Assembly: GCA_002433595.1 (NCBI GenBank)
Contig: DJIL01000039.1
Location: 1 to 13,109, forward strand
Source of the DNA: a bacterium UBP8_UBA6595
Lineage (GTDB): Bacteria > Margulisbacteria > Marinamargulisbacteria > UBA6595
Reading direction: 5' to 3'
DNA: 13,109 bases
The stretch's first letter is position 1. The number at the start of each line of letters is the position of its first letter. Below the pieces are notes generated by a model. The model worked only from the letters and a program-made list of their open reading frames with translations, had not been told where the DNA came from and did no database searches. The position numbers and the translations under genes were made by a program. Shown piece after piece: positions 7,596 to 13,109 of this stretch.

Positions 7596-7605
7596 ATACC
7601 TACTA

Positions 7606-8394
7606 ATGACACCAACACAATCACCGCCTATTCTTGCCATCGTCAATCAAAAAGGGGGCGTCGGCAAAACCACAACCGCCATCAACCTTGCCTGTTATTT
7701 AGCTGAGTTTGGCCACAAAACCCTCCTCATTGACGCCGACCCTCAAGCCAACAGTACCTCTGGCATTGGCCTAGACCAAGCCCAACTCACGCACAGCCTT
7801 TATGATATCTTAATGGACCCCCATACCCTTGAACAGGCTCTATGCCCTAGCCCATTCCCTCGGCTACATGTTATTCCCGGGCACCAAAACCTGGCGAGTA
7901 TTGATCTGGATATTGGGCGCATGGTTTCACGTGAAACACGCCTCAAAGACTGCCTCACCCCCCTGCATTCGTTTTATGACTTTATTCTTATTGATTGCCC
8001 ACCCGCAATTAACTTAATTACGGTCAATGCCATGGTGGCTGCAACGGCCACCATTATACCCGTGCAGTGCGAATACTTTGCGTTGGAAGGGTTGGCCTAC
8101 TTAACCCAAACACAGGTACTTATTCGGGAAAACTTTAACCCCAACTTGGACTTGCTGGGTATTTTGCCCACGATGTATGATGCGCGAACCAGTCTAAATC
8201 GGCAAGTGATTGCCAATATTGAATCGGTATTTCCCAATCAGGTCTTTTCAGCCATTCCTAGAAATATTAAACTTAGTGAAGCGCCCAGTCATGGGTTGCC
8301 CGTTCAATTGTATGCGCCTAAATCCAAAGGGGCCAAACGTTATCAATACTTTACACAGGAGGTCTTACACCGTGTCCAACAAGCAACCGCTTAA
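7606..8394 (+). CDS. parA: Chromosome-partitioning ATPase ParA (Soj)
   Basis: ParA is a deviant Walker ATPase that binds DNA nonspecifically when ATP-bound and moves ParB-parS complexes apart. Its 262 residues match chromosomal ParA/Soj. Residues 16-23 are the deviant Walker A KGGVGKTT, with signature Lys16 and catalytic Lys21. LLIDADPQAN (A') and ILIDCPP (Walker B) follow, then PVQCEYFALEGL and IPRNIKLSEAPSHG, both family hallmarks. There is no N-terminal DNA-binding domain, which favours a chromosomal over a type Ia plasmid ParA. The segment MVSRETRLK (106-114) is encoded by a parS-like palindrome. It is first in a plus-strand cluster and overlaps parB by 23 bp, with the parB Shine-Dalgarno inside its last codons. 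Confidence 0.96.
   Translation: MTPTQSPPILAIVNQKGGVGKTTTAINLACYLAEFGHKTLLIDADPQANSTSGIGLDQAQLTHSLYDILMDPHTLEQALCPSPFPRLHVIPGHQNLASIDLDIGRMVSRETRLKDCLTPLHSFYDFILIDCPPAINLITVNAMVAATATIIPVQCEYFALEGLAYLTQTQVLIRENFNPNLDLLGILPTMYDARTSLNRQVIANIESVFPNQVFSAIPRNIKLSEAPSHGLPVQLYAPKSKGAKRYQYFTQEVLHRVQQATA
7923..7938. promoter_or_regulatory. parS: parS centromere site inside parA
   Basis: GGTTTCACGTGAAACA matches the widespread chromosomal parS consensus TGTTTCACGTGAAACA at 15 of 16 positions. Its central 14 bases (7924-7937) are a perfect palindrome. It codes for the VSRET stretch of ParA. The ParB encoded next door is the expected ligand. parS sites cluster around replication origins, so this suggests an origin-proximal location. 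It is the only copy I see in the window. Confidence 0.85.
8357..8362 (+). promoter_or_regulatory. Shine-Dalgarno for parB
   Basis: AGGAGG, followed by T, lies 9 nt before GTG 8372 and within the last codons of parA. It is the only textbook ribosome-binding site among the genes here and decides the parB start in favour of the GTG over ATG 8411. Confidence 0.7.
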
Positions 8395-9238
8395 ACCAAC
8401 CAATACTGCCATGGGTCGTGGATTAGAAACGCTAATCCCCAAATCGTTTTTAAACAGCGGAAAAACCATTTTAACCGTGCGAGTAGACACCATCATCCCC
8501 AGCCCCTTGCAACCCCGGCATCATTTTGACCCGGATGAACTGGCTGCATTGGCGACAACGATTGAGGCCCATGGGATTATTCAGCCCTTGGTGGTTCGTC
8601 GCATCGGCAATCATTTTGAGTTGATTGCTGGAGAGCGTCGTTGGCGAGCGGCCAAGTTGGCGGGGCTTGAGATGGTTCCGATCATTATTCGAGACAGCCC
8701 CGACACCGTTGTTCTTCAAGTTGCGCTTATTGAAAATATGCACCGTGAATCCCTCAATCCCTTGGATATTGCCGCTGGCTATAAACAACTCATTGATCAA
8801 TTTGCCATGACCCATCAAGAATTGGCGGCTTTATTCAGCAAAAGTCGATCCAATATTACCAATACCTTGCGGTTGCTAAGCCTATCAGCTGCTACTCAAG
8901 ATGCCGTTTACAACAAACAAATTACCGAAGGCCATGCCCGTGTGTTGGCGGGCAACCCTGAAAACGAACGGGCACTGCTAAAGACAATTATTGATCAAAA
9001 ACTTAGTGTCCGAGAGGCCGAGCGGTTAGCCAACCAGGGGGCAAAGCCCCAAGCCCCTCCAGTGTCTCAGGTTCTACGCACCCTAGCCACGCACTTATCT
9101 CAAAAACTAAGCCTGCCCTTGACTATATCTGGCACAAAAGACAAAGGCCGAATTACCTTGCGCTATGCCAATGAATCCCAACGCAAACACATTGAACGTT
9201 TACTATCAAGCAATGACCCCACTAACCCCCTACATTGA
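8372..9238 (+). CDS. parB: Chromosome-partitioning protein ParB (Spo0J)
   Basis: ParB is a CTP-dependent DNA clamp that loads at parS, spreads, and recruits ParA and SMC. The 288 residues carry the family's order. RGLETLIP near the N-terminus is the ParA-contacting tail. QPR appears at about 47-49, then GIIQPLVVRR. The CTP-binding GERRWRA is at 87-93 and ENMHRESLNPLDIAAGY at 121-137. A helix-turn-helix (about 146-168, HQELAALFSKSRSNITNTLRLL) reads parS, followed by ITEGHARVL and a C-terminal dimerisation segment. GTG 8372 is preferred because of its AGGAGG. ATG 8411, giving a protein that starts MGRGLETLIP, is a reasonable alternative without an RBS. The upstream in-frame ATG at 8210 would be deep inside parA and is unlikely. 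It overlaps rsmG by 26 bp. Confidence 0.95.
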   Translation: MSNKQPLKPTNTAMGRGLETLIPKSFLNSGKTILTVRVDTIIPSPLQPRHHFDPDELAALATTIEAHGIIQPLVVRRIGNHFELIAGERRWRAAKLAGLEMVPIIIRDSPDTVVLQVALIENMHRESLNPLDIAAGYKQLIDQFAMTHQELAALFSKSRSNITNTLRLLSLSAATQDAVYNKQITEGHARVLAGNPENERALLKTIIDQKLSVREAERLANQGAKPQAPPVSQVLRTLATHLSQKLSLPLTISGTKDKGRITLRYANESQRKHIERLLSSNDPTNPLH

Positions 9239-9770
9239 ACTGCTTAAACAGTACAATGCCCACACGAACATTTACTCCAAAACGGCCTATGATCGGTTGC
9301 CCTTTCATTGTGCCGATGGCCGTGCGTTGGCACAGCTCATTGGCAATACGAACCTAACCGTTTTGGATATGGGATCGGGGAGTGGTTTACCGGCGATTAT
9401 TATTGCCCTAACCAACCCCAACAATACGGTTATTGCGGTTGAGTCTAAATCCAGAAAAACACGGTTTCTAAACGATGTTAAAACAACATTAGGGCTAACG
9501 AACCTGCGGATCCTTAATCAACCCATTCAAACGGTATCGGGGTATCGGGTGGATGTGGTTACCGCCAAGGCATTTAAGCCCCCAGCCGCCATTGTGCACC
9601 TGGCCAAACGCCTCCCCGCCAAGCGGTGCCTGGTGCCCATTAGCGCAAACCAACGGGGGGCATTGCCGCCCGAGCTAATTAACTGCGTAGCCACAGTCCC
9701 CGACCCGTTGGGTACGGATTGGACGGAATTTTATTATGTGGATTGCAATCCAGCCACCGTGGTATTATAG
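9213..9770 (+). CDS. rsmG: 16S rRNA m7G527 methyltransferase RsmG (GidB)
   Basis: RsmG methylates N7 of G527 in the 530 loop of 16S rRNA, using S-adenosylmethionine. The 185 residues include ELLKQYNAHTNIY at the N-terminus, the cofactor motif TVLDMGSGSGLPAIIIAL, the acidic-strand segment VIAVESKSRKTRFL and a VVTAKAF segment where other members have a SRA-type sequence. It is shorter than the usual 205-240 residues, mainly at the C-terminus and in loops. ATG 9213 is taken because MTPLTPYIELLKQYN is the family-like start. Earlier in-frame ATGs lie further into parB. There is no clear Shine-Dalgarno, so the 26-bp overlap with parB suggests coupling. In many bacteria rsmG precedes parA and parB, whereas here it follows them. 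Confidence 0.9.
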   Translation: MTPLTPYIELLKQYNAHTNIYSKTAYDRLPFHCADGRALAQLIGNTNLTVLDMGSGSGLPAIIIALTNPNNTVIAVESKSRKTRFLNDVKTTLGLTNLRILNQPIQTVSGYRVDVVTAKAFKPPAAIVHLAKRLPAKRCLVPISANQRGALPPELINCVATVPDPLGTDWTEFYYVDCNPATVVL

Positions 9771-9774
9771 CCCT

Positions 9775-10170
9775 ATGCCAATTGCTGAAGGAAAAATATT
9801 TGATTTTGAACCCGATTCAGCCATTCGACCCGATTTTCTAGAAACAATTCCCTATACCGGAGACCCTCAGTACGTGGCCTATAAAACAGCGGAGTTTTCG
9901 GCCGTGTGTCCATTTTCAGGTCTGCCGGACTATGGCGTCCTGCACATTGACTATGTGCCCAATGCCGCTATTGTGGAGCTAAAGTCGCTTAAGTATTATT
10001 TATTATCGTATCGGTTGGTAGGCATTTACCAAGAAGCCGCCACCAACCGCTTGGCTCAGGATCTGTATGCCTGCATGACACCGCAGTATTTATTGATCAA
10101 AACCATCTACAATACCCGTGGTGGTATTGACACCACCTGCACCCTCACGAAAGGCCACAACCCCCTATAG
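9775..10170 (+). CDS. queF: NADPH-dependent 7-cyano-7-deazaguanine reductase QueF
   Basis: QueF reduces preQ0 to preQ1 in queuosine tRNA modification, in the tunnelling fold shared with GTP cyclohydrolase I. The 131 residues match the short, unimodular type. Key parts are EFSAVCPFSGLPDYG, holding the nucleophilic Cys and the downstream Asp, ELKSLKYYLLSYR, the substrate-binding GIYQEAATNR with its Glu, and a C-terminal NTRGGI. Compared with Bacillus QueF, the His beside the catalytic Glu is Gln here, which may be subgroup variation. ATG 9775 is 4 bp after the rsmG stop without an evident RBS. A TATTAT at 9763-9768 lies 6 nt before the ATG and could be a -10, but no good -35 accompanies it. Confidence 0.93.
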   Translation: MPIAEGKIFDFEPDSAIRPDFLETIPYTGDPQYVAYKTAEFSAVCPFSGLPDYGVLHIDYVPNAAIVELKSLKYYLLSYRLVGIYQEAATNRLAQDLYACMTPQYLLIKTIYNTRGGIDTTCTLTKGHNPL

Positions 10171-10172
10171 CT

Positions 10173-10988
10173 GTGGGGCATCGGCTGGGGCAAGTATTTT
10201 TAGCCGATTTCAACATTTTAGATAAACTGTTGAGAACCCTCCCTCCGCATTGCCCGCACATTGTGGAGGTGGGCTGTGGCCCGGGACAGCTGTCCGAACG
10301 CTTGGCTCAGCGCTGCGACCAGCTCACCATCGTTGAATTGGATCCCAACTGGCTCACCGCCACTCAAACCCGATTAACGGCCAGCCAACCCCCGGCCCGT
10401 GTGGTGTATCGGGAAGCGGACATTTTACGCACCCCCACGGTGGCGTTGCCCCCCCACCCGATTCATTGGGTCACCAACTTGCCGTATTACATCTCCGCCA
10501 AATTTATGCAGCGCCTGGTCTATGACCGGGCCGACTGGGCGCAGGCCACCATCATGTTGCAGCAAGAATTTGCCAAAAAACTAGTCGCCAAGCCCGGGGA
10601 AGCCCTGTACAGCAGCTTGGGGGTCTTTTGTCAGTTCTATTTAGACATTCGCTATGCCTTTACCGTCACCCGCACCTGCTTTAACCCGGTGCCCAATGTG
10701 GATTCGGCGGTCATCACCTGCACGCCCCGAGCCCAGCGACCCGCAGTCAACGAATCGGTCTTGTTTGCCATTGTGCGCTCCGGGTTTTGGGGACGCCGAA
10801 AGCCCCTGATCTCGGCTCTGAAAAAAAGCCCGTTTTTCGACTGGAAACCCGATTATGCAGCCACCTCCGCGTTTCAGGCCATTGGCAACCAGCGCGCGGA
10901 AACCCTGGATATCGCCACGTTTTGCGCCTTGGCTCAGGCCGTTGCGACTGTGGATCCGATTGACACCGGCCCCGAATCCTCTGGATAA
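10173..10988 (+). CDS. rsmA: 16S rRNA dimethyladenosine transferase RsmA (KsgA)
   Basis: RsmA dimethylates A1518 and A1519 in helix 45 of 16S rRNA late in small-subunit assembly. The 271 residues are of standard length. LGQVFLADFNIL at the N-terminus is the family's opening motif. IVEVGCGPGQLSERLA (30-45) binds S-adenosylmethionine, IVELDP ends the second strand, EADIL follows, and TNLPYYIS (101-108) is the catalytic motif. FNPVPNVDSAV is another KsgA hallmark. GTG 10173 is the start, 2 bp after the queF stop, with the protein opening GHRLGQVF. It reads more GC-rich than the parA end of the cluster. The C-terminal ~20 residues are low-complexity. It makes this cluster carry two 16S rRNA methyltransferases plus a tRNA-modification enzyme. 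Confidence 0.95.
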   Translation: MGHRLGQVFLADFNILDKLLRTLPPHCPHIVEVGCGPGQLSERLAQRCDQLTIVELDPNWLTATQTRLTASQPPARVVYREADILRTPTVALPPHPIHWVTNLPYYISAKFMQRLVYDRADWAQATIMLQQEFAKKLVAKPGEALYSSLGVFCQFYLDIRYAFTVTRTCFNPVPNVDSAVITCTPRAQRPAVNESVLFAIVRSGFWGRRKPLISALKKSPFFDWKPDYAATSAFQAIGNQRAETLDIATFCALAQAVATVDPIDTGPESSG

Positions 10989-10996
10989 TAAACCCT

Positions 10997-11776
10997 ATGT
11001 ACAGACTCATACCCTGGTGTATTGCCCTGCTGAGTACCGGCATCCTGCTGGCAGAAAGCCCCAATGTGGTAGTAGTCATTTTGGATGGGGCCACGCATGA
11101 AACCGTCCACGCCCTGCGTCAAAAAAACCGACTCACCACTCCCCAAACCCTGACCCATTACAAACCCCTCAGTGCCGACCCCTTCACCGACCACGCAACC
11201 GCTTATGCATCCCTGCTCGACCCAGCCCTATGGGCCCACATCCACACCCACGATCCGGACCGTATCACCGGCCTCCTGCTATCCACCCCGCCGGGAACCC
11301 CAACACTAACCACGAAACCCGTATCCGCCAACTGGGTGGCGCCTGAAGCCCCCCGATCCGTGTATCCGGTGGTCCAAGCCGCCACGGAATTTATTACCCA
11401 GCATGCGGATTCGCCCTTTTTACTCGTCTTTAACGTGACGGATATTGAAGCCACAGGTCGCCGGACGCGGGCCGGTGCCCAAGCCTATTCCGATACCATC
11501 AGCCGCTGCGATCAAGCCCTCACGGCTCTCTTCACAACACTTAAATCCTTGGATCGGTCCACGCAGATTCTGGTTACGGCATCCTTCGGCTTTGCACCCA
11601 ACACCCGCAATGCCCTCGGCACCACCACCACCTGGTTGGCTAGCACCCAGCCCATGCCCATCATTCGACATGCCGCCGATCTGCCTGACGCATTGATTGC
11701 GACCCTAGGACTGCCGCCTCGACGTGTCGCATCACCCCCCGAACCCACAGACTGCTGCGACAATTCGAACTTATAA
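10997..11776 (+). CDS. Exported alkaline-phosphatase-fold protein, probably degenerate
   Basis: Residues 1-20 form a signal peptide (hydrophobic IPWCIALLSTGILLA ending in AES). The mature part starts PNVVVVILDG, the typical first strand of the alkaline phosphatase superfamily with metal-ligand Asp30. PFTDHATAYASLL (62-74) resembles the nucleophile region of PhoA-type enzymes. LLVFNVTDIEATG (142-154) and AYSDTISRCDQALTAL (163-178, Asp172) resemble the later metal-binding segments. The strand that normally ends in Asp-His is LVTASFGFA, with Ser196-Phe197 in their place. With 259 residues it is much shorter than PhoA (about 450). It may be an inactive binder or a divergent hydrolase, and the fold call itself is moderate. 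ATG 10997 is 8 bp after rsmA with no RBS. The gene ends overlapping pdxA by 6 bp, tail-to-tail. Confidence 0.6.
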   Translation: MYRLIPWCIALLSTGILLAESPNVVVVILDGATHETVHALRQKNRLTTPQTLTHYKPLSADPFTDHATAYASLLDPALWAHIHTHDPDRITGLLLSTPPGTPTLTTKPVSANWVAPEAPRSVYPVVQAATEFITQHADSPFLLVFNVTDIEATGRRTRAGAQAYSDTISRCDQALTALFTTLKSLDRSTQILVTASFGFAPNTRNALGTTTTWLASTQPMPIIRHAADLPDALIATLGLPPRRVASPPEPTDCCDNSNL

Positions 11777-12694
11777 CTGCATAGCCAGCTCAATAGCTGA
11801 CACCATGGACGCGGGATTGGCCTTATCTTGACCCGCAATGTCCACAGCCGTGCCATGATCCGGGGATGTGCGTGTAAACGGCAACCCCAGGCTAATATTC
11901 ACGGCTGAGTCAAAGGCCACCATTTTAATGGGTATGAGGCCTTGATCGTGATACAAGGCAATCACACAATCATACTGCCGGTGATACGCTTGATAAAACA
12001 CCGTATCGGGCGGCAAGGGCCCAATCAAATTGCGCATGGATTTGGATTTAATCCATGGGATTAAGATATCGCGTTCTTCATCCCCAATCAGCCCATGCTC
12101 CCCCGCGTGTGGGTTCAGGCCGGCAACGGCTATTTTGGGATTTTTTTTGCCCAATCGTTGGCACAAATCCAGAGCATGGGCCAGGGTTTCATCCAAGCGT
12201 TCGGGGGTTAGCAAGCTGGGGACGTGCATGAGGGGGCAATGCACAGTGGCCAAAACAACCAAAAGACGGCGGCTCCAAAAAGCCATGCTCACCGATGGCG
12301 TTTTGGTGACTTCGGCCAGCCATGTGGTGTGCCCAGGGTGGGAGCAGCCAGCCAGCGATAAGTTTTCTTTGCTCACGGGGGCGGTGACTAAGGCGTCCAA
12401 ATACCCATCCATGCACTCCGCCACGGCGGCCTCCAAGCAGCGCAGGGCAATTTGGCCATGGGCCGCATGGCGGGATCGCCACGGAATTCGCGGCATTTCC
12501 GCAATGGGTACCGTTTGCACGACGCCCATGTCCAGCAAGGAGCGAATGGCCGGGGACCACCGCTTCCAAATGTCGGGGTGGGCGTAGCATCGAAACCGAG
12601 CCCGAGACGTTGCGCCAATCTCGGCCAAGGCTTTGATGGCCACTTCGGGGCCAATGCCACTGGTATCGCCAAACGTTATGCCAATTTTTTTCAT
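11771..12694 (-). CDS. pdxA: 4-hydroxythreonine-4-phosphate dehydrogenase PdxA
   Basis: PdxA oxidises 4-phosphohydroxy-L-threonine with NAD in the DXP-dependent route to pyridoxal phosphate. The 307 residues are near the family's length. GDTSGIGPE (9-17) stands where GDPAGIGPE is usual. LVTAPVSKE follows, then the metal ligands His152 (TVHCPL), His196 (LNPHAGEHG) and His249 (YHDQGLIPIK), and FTRTSPDHGTAVDIAG near the end. All three His match those known in E. coli PdxA by spacing. ATG 12694 gives MKKIGITFGD, a normal start. A weak promoter (TTGTCG, 17 bp, TTAAAT) may lie just upstream. The gene is convergent with the alkaline-phosphatase-like gene and divergent from the Ala/Pro-rich gene. The product's pathway supplies the cofactor used by the aminotransferase in this window, though the genes are not linked. 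Confidence 0.96.
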   Translation of the reverse strand: MKKIGITFGDTSGIGPEVAIKALAEIGATSRARFRCYAHPDIWKRWSPAIRSLLDMGVVQTVPIAEMPRIPWRSRHAAHGQIALRCLEAAVAECMDGYLDALVTAPVSKENLSLAGCSHPGHTTWLAEVTKTPSVSMAFWSRRLLVVLATVHCPLMHVPSLLTPERLDETLAHALDLCQRLGKKNPKIAVAGLNPHAGEHGLIGDEERDILIPWIKSKSMRNLIGPLPPDTVFYQAYHRQYDCVIALYHDQGLIPIKMVAFDSAVNISLGLPFTRTSPDHGTAVDIAGQDKANPASMVSAIELAMQL

Positions 12695-12704
12695 GAGACA
12701 TTTA

Positions 12705-12733
12705 ATTTAACATGCCCACCCCCTCCCCGACAA
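12705..12733 (-). promoter_or_regulatory. Weak candidate promoter of pdxA
   Basis: On the minus strand TTGTCG (12733-12728) and TTAAAT (12710-12705) are 17 bp apart, each matching consensus at 4 of 6. ATG 12694 is 10 nt beyond the -10, the same geometry as rpe and parA here. The GC-rich hairpin at 12717-12740 covers most of the spacer and the -35. Confidence 0.3.
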
Positions 12734-12740
12734 GGGGGTG
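12717..12740. other. GC-rich hairpin upstream of pdxA
   Basis: CACCCCCT (12717-12724) pairs with AGGGGGTG (12733-12740) around an 8-nt loop. No T-tract follows on either strand, so it is not a typical terminator. It overlaps the candidate pdxA promoter and could be an operator or act in transcript processing. Confidence 0.4.
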
Positions 12741-12836
12741 TAAAACTGGGTGGCTTAGCCGGGGGTTGGATGTTTAACAATTATTGCTATGGGGTATTTA
12801 TGAACTATGCTATATAATTCTATATTATTTATTGTG

Positions 12837-12865
12837 TTGACATTTAAAAATTTTTTTAGTATACT
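12837..12865 (+). promoter_or_regulatory. Strong sigma-70 promoter of the Ala/Pro-rich gene
   Basis: A perfect TTGACA (12837-12842) and a TATACT (12860-12865, 5 of 6) are separated by the optimal 17 bp. The 45 bp upstream are AT-rich, as in an UP element. The predicted leader is about 37 nt and holds AAGGGGA (12892-12898) 10 nt before the ATG, a Shine-Dalgarno-like site. It is the best promoter in the window. Confidence 0.75.
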
Positions 12866-12908
12866 GGCTAAAGATCAGTTTAATTTTAACTAAGGGGATA
12901 GTATTAGA

Positions 12909-13109
12909 ATGACAGTAAGCGGAGTAGGAGCACCAGCAAGATCAGCAGCACCAGCAGCAGCAGCACCAGCAGTAACAGCAGCACCAGCAGCAGGAGCACC
13001 AGCAGCAGATGCACCAGCAGCACCAGCAAAAGCAGTAGCAGCACCACCAGTAGCAGCAGGAGCACCACCGCCAGCAGCAGCAGTAGATGCAGCAGTAGAT
13101 GCAGAAGCA
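12909..13109 (+). CDS. Ala/Pro-rich low-complexity protein, 5' part (runs off window)
   Basis: The reading frame is open from ATG 12909 to the window end (67 codons, incomplete). It holds 33 Ala, 12 Pro, 7 Val and 4 Gly, with few charged residues (3 Asp, 1 Glu, 1 Lys, 1 Arg). No signal peptide or domain is visible, and such a composition predicts a disordered, extended chain. 61 of 67 codons end in A: every Ala is GCA, every Val GTA, every Gly GGA, and all but one Pro CCA. Neighbouring genes mix GCC, CCC and GTT freely. The frame is supported by the ATG, a Shine-Dalgarno-like AAGGGGA and a near-consensus promoter. One alternative frame is closed by TAA/TAG at GTA codons. This suggests an abundant structural or surface protein, or the disordered lead-in to a larger protein. 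The function is unknown. Confidence 0.65.
   Translation, partial: MTVSGVGAPARSAAPAAAAPAVTAAPAAGAPAADAPAAPAKAVAAPPVAAGAPPPAAAVDAAVDAEA

Noticed and set aside
8210..8371. Upstream ATG extension of parB
   Set aside because: It would overlap parA by 185 bp in another frame, and the extra residues resemble no ParB. The AGGAGG-GTG at 8372 explains the start.
12452..12817. Plus-strand open frame opposite pdxA, and other long frames opposite lpxB, rsmA and pdxA
   Set aside because: They are antisense shadows of well-supported genes with family motifs, and they have no RBS or recognisable protein character.
12770..12817. Possible 15-codon small peptide (ATG 12770 to TAA)
   Set aside because: It lies between pdxA and the promoter of the Ala/Pro-rich gene. 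A G-rich stretch precedes it, but there is no supporting promoter or conservation evidence and the length is within chance.
12917..13109. CAG/GCA-type microsatellite or tandem repeat array
   Set aside because: The triplets are irregular and interrupted by GTA, GGA, GAT, ACA and AAA codons that keep one frame open. It is better explained as coding low complexity than as a pure repeat.

Overview
This 13.1 kb window is dense bacterial chromosome and looks like core genome, not phage, plasmid or island. No transposase, integrase, CRISPR array or plasmid replication gene is visible. LpxB implies a diderm cell with lipid A. The other recognisable genes are housekeeping: ribulose-phosphate epimerase, RlmB-type rRNA methyltransferase, class III aminotransferase, ParA/ParB, RsmG, QueF, RsmA, PdxA and tRNA-Arg(UCU). 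Lineage cannot be fixed from the sequence. The divergent protein sequences, several unplaceable proteins and promoters sitting directly on start codons suggest a poorly sampled diderm phylum, which is inference.

Layout. Positions 1-64 hold only a small AT-rich palindrome and a direct repeat. Then come an uncharacterised protein with a receiver-like N-terminus (minus, about 65-1225), tRNA-Arg (plus, 1341-1417), and a minus-strand pair rpe-lpxB (3424-1510). A 109-bp divergent promoter separates rpe from a plus-strand MerR-type regulator that appears fused to a DegV-like domain (3534-4568). That gene ends tail-to-tail, overlapping by 4 bp, with a minus-strand pair of aminotransferase and RlmB-like methyltransferase (6533-4565). 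Upstream is an uncharacterised secreted or membrane protein (7490-6570, minus).

From 7606 a tight plus-strand cluster runs parA-parB-rsmG-queF-rsmA and then a short exported alkaline-phosphatase-fold protein (to 11776). Neighbours overlap or lie at most 8 bp apart. A near-consensus parS lies inside parA, which suggests closeness to the replication origin. pdxA faces the cluster (12694-11771, minus) and overlaps its last gene by 6 bp. The final 200 bases begin an Ala/Pro-rich protein that uses A-ending codons almost exclusively, behind a consensus sigma-70 promoter.

Points most worth a second look: the MerR-DegV fusion and a possible operator in the rpe-lpxB promoter spacer; parS written into the conserved SRE motif of ParA; promoters whose -10 elements lie 7-10 nt from start codons, suggesting leaderless transcripts; the unusual Ala/Pro-rich gene; and the alkaline-phosphatase-like protein lacking metal ligands.
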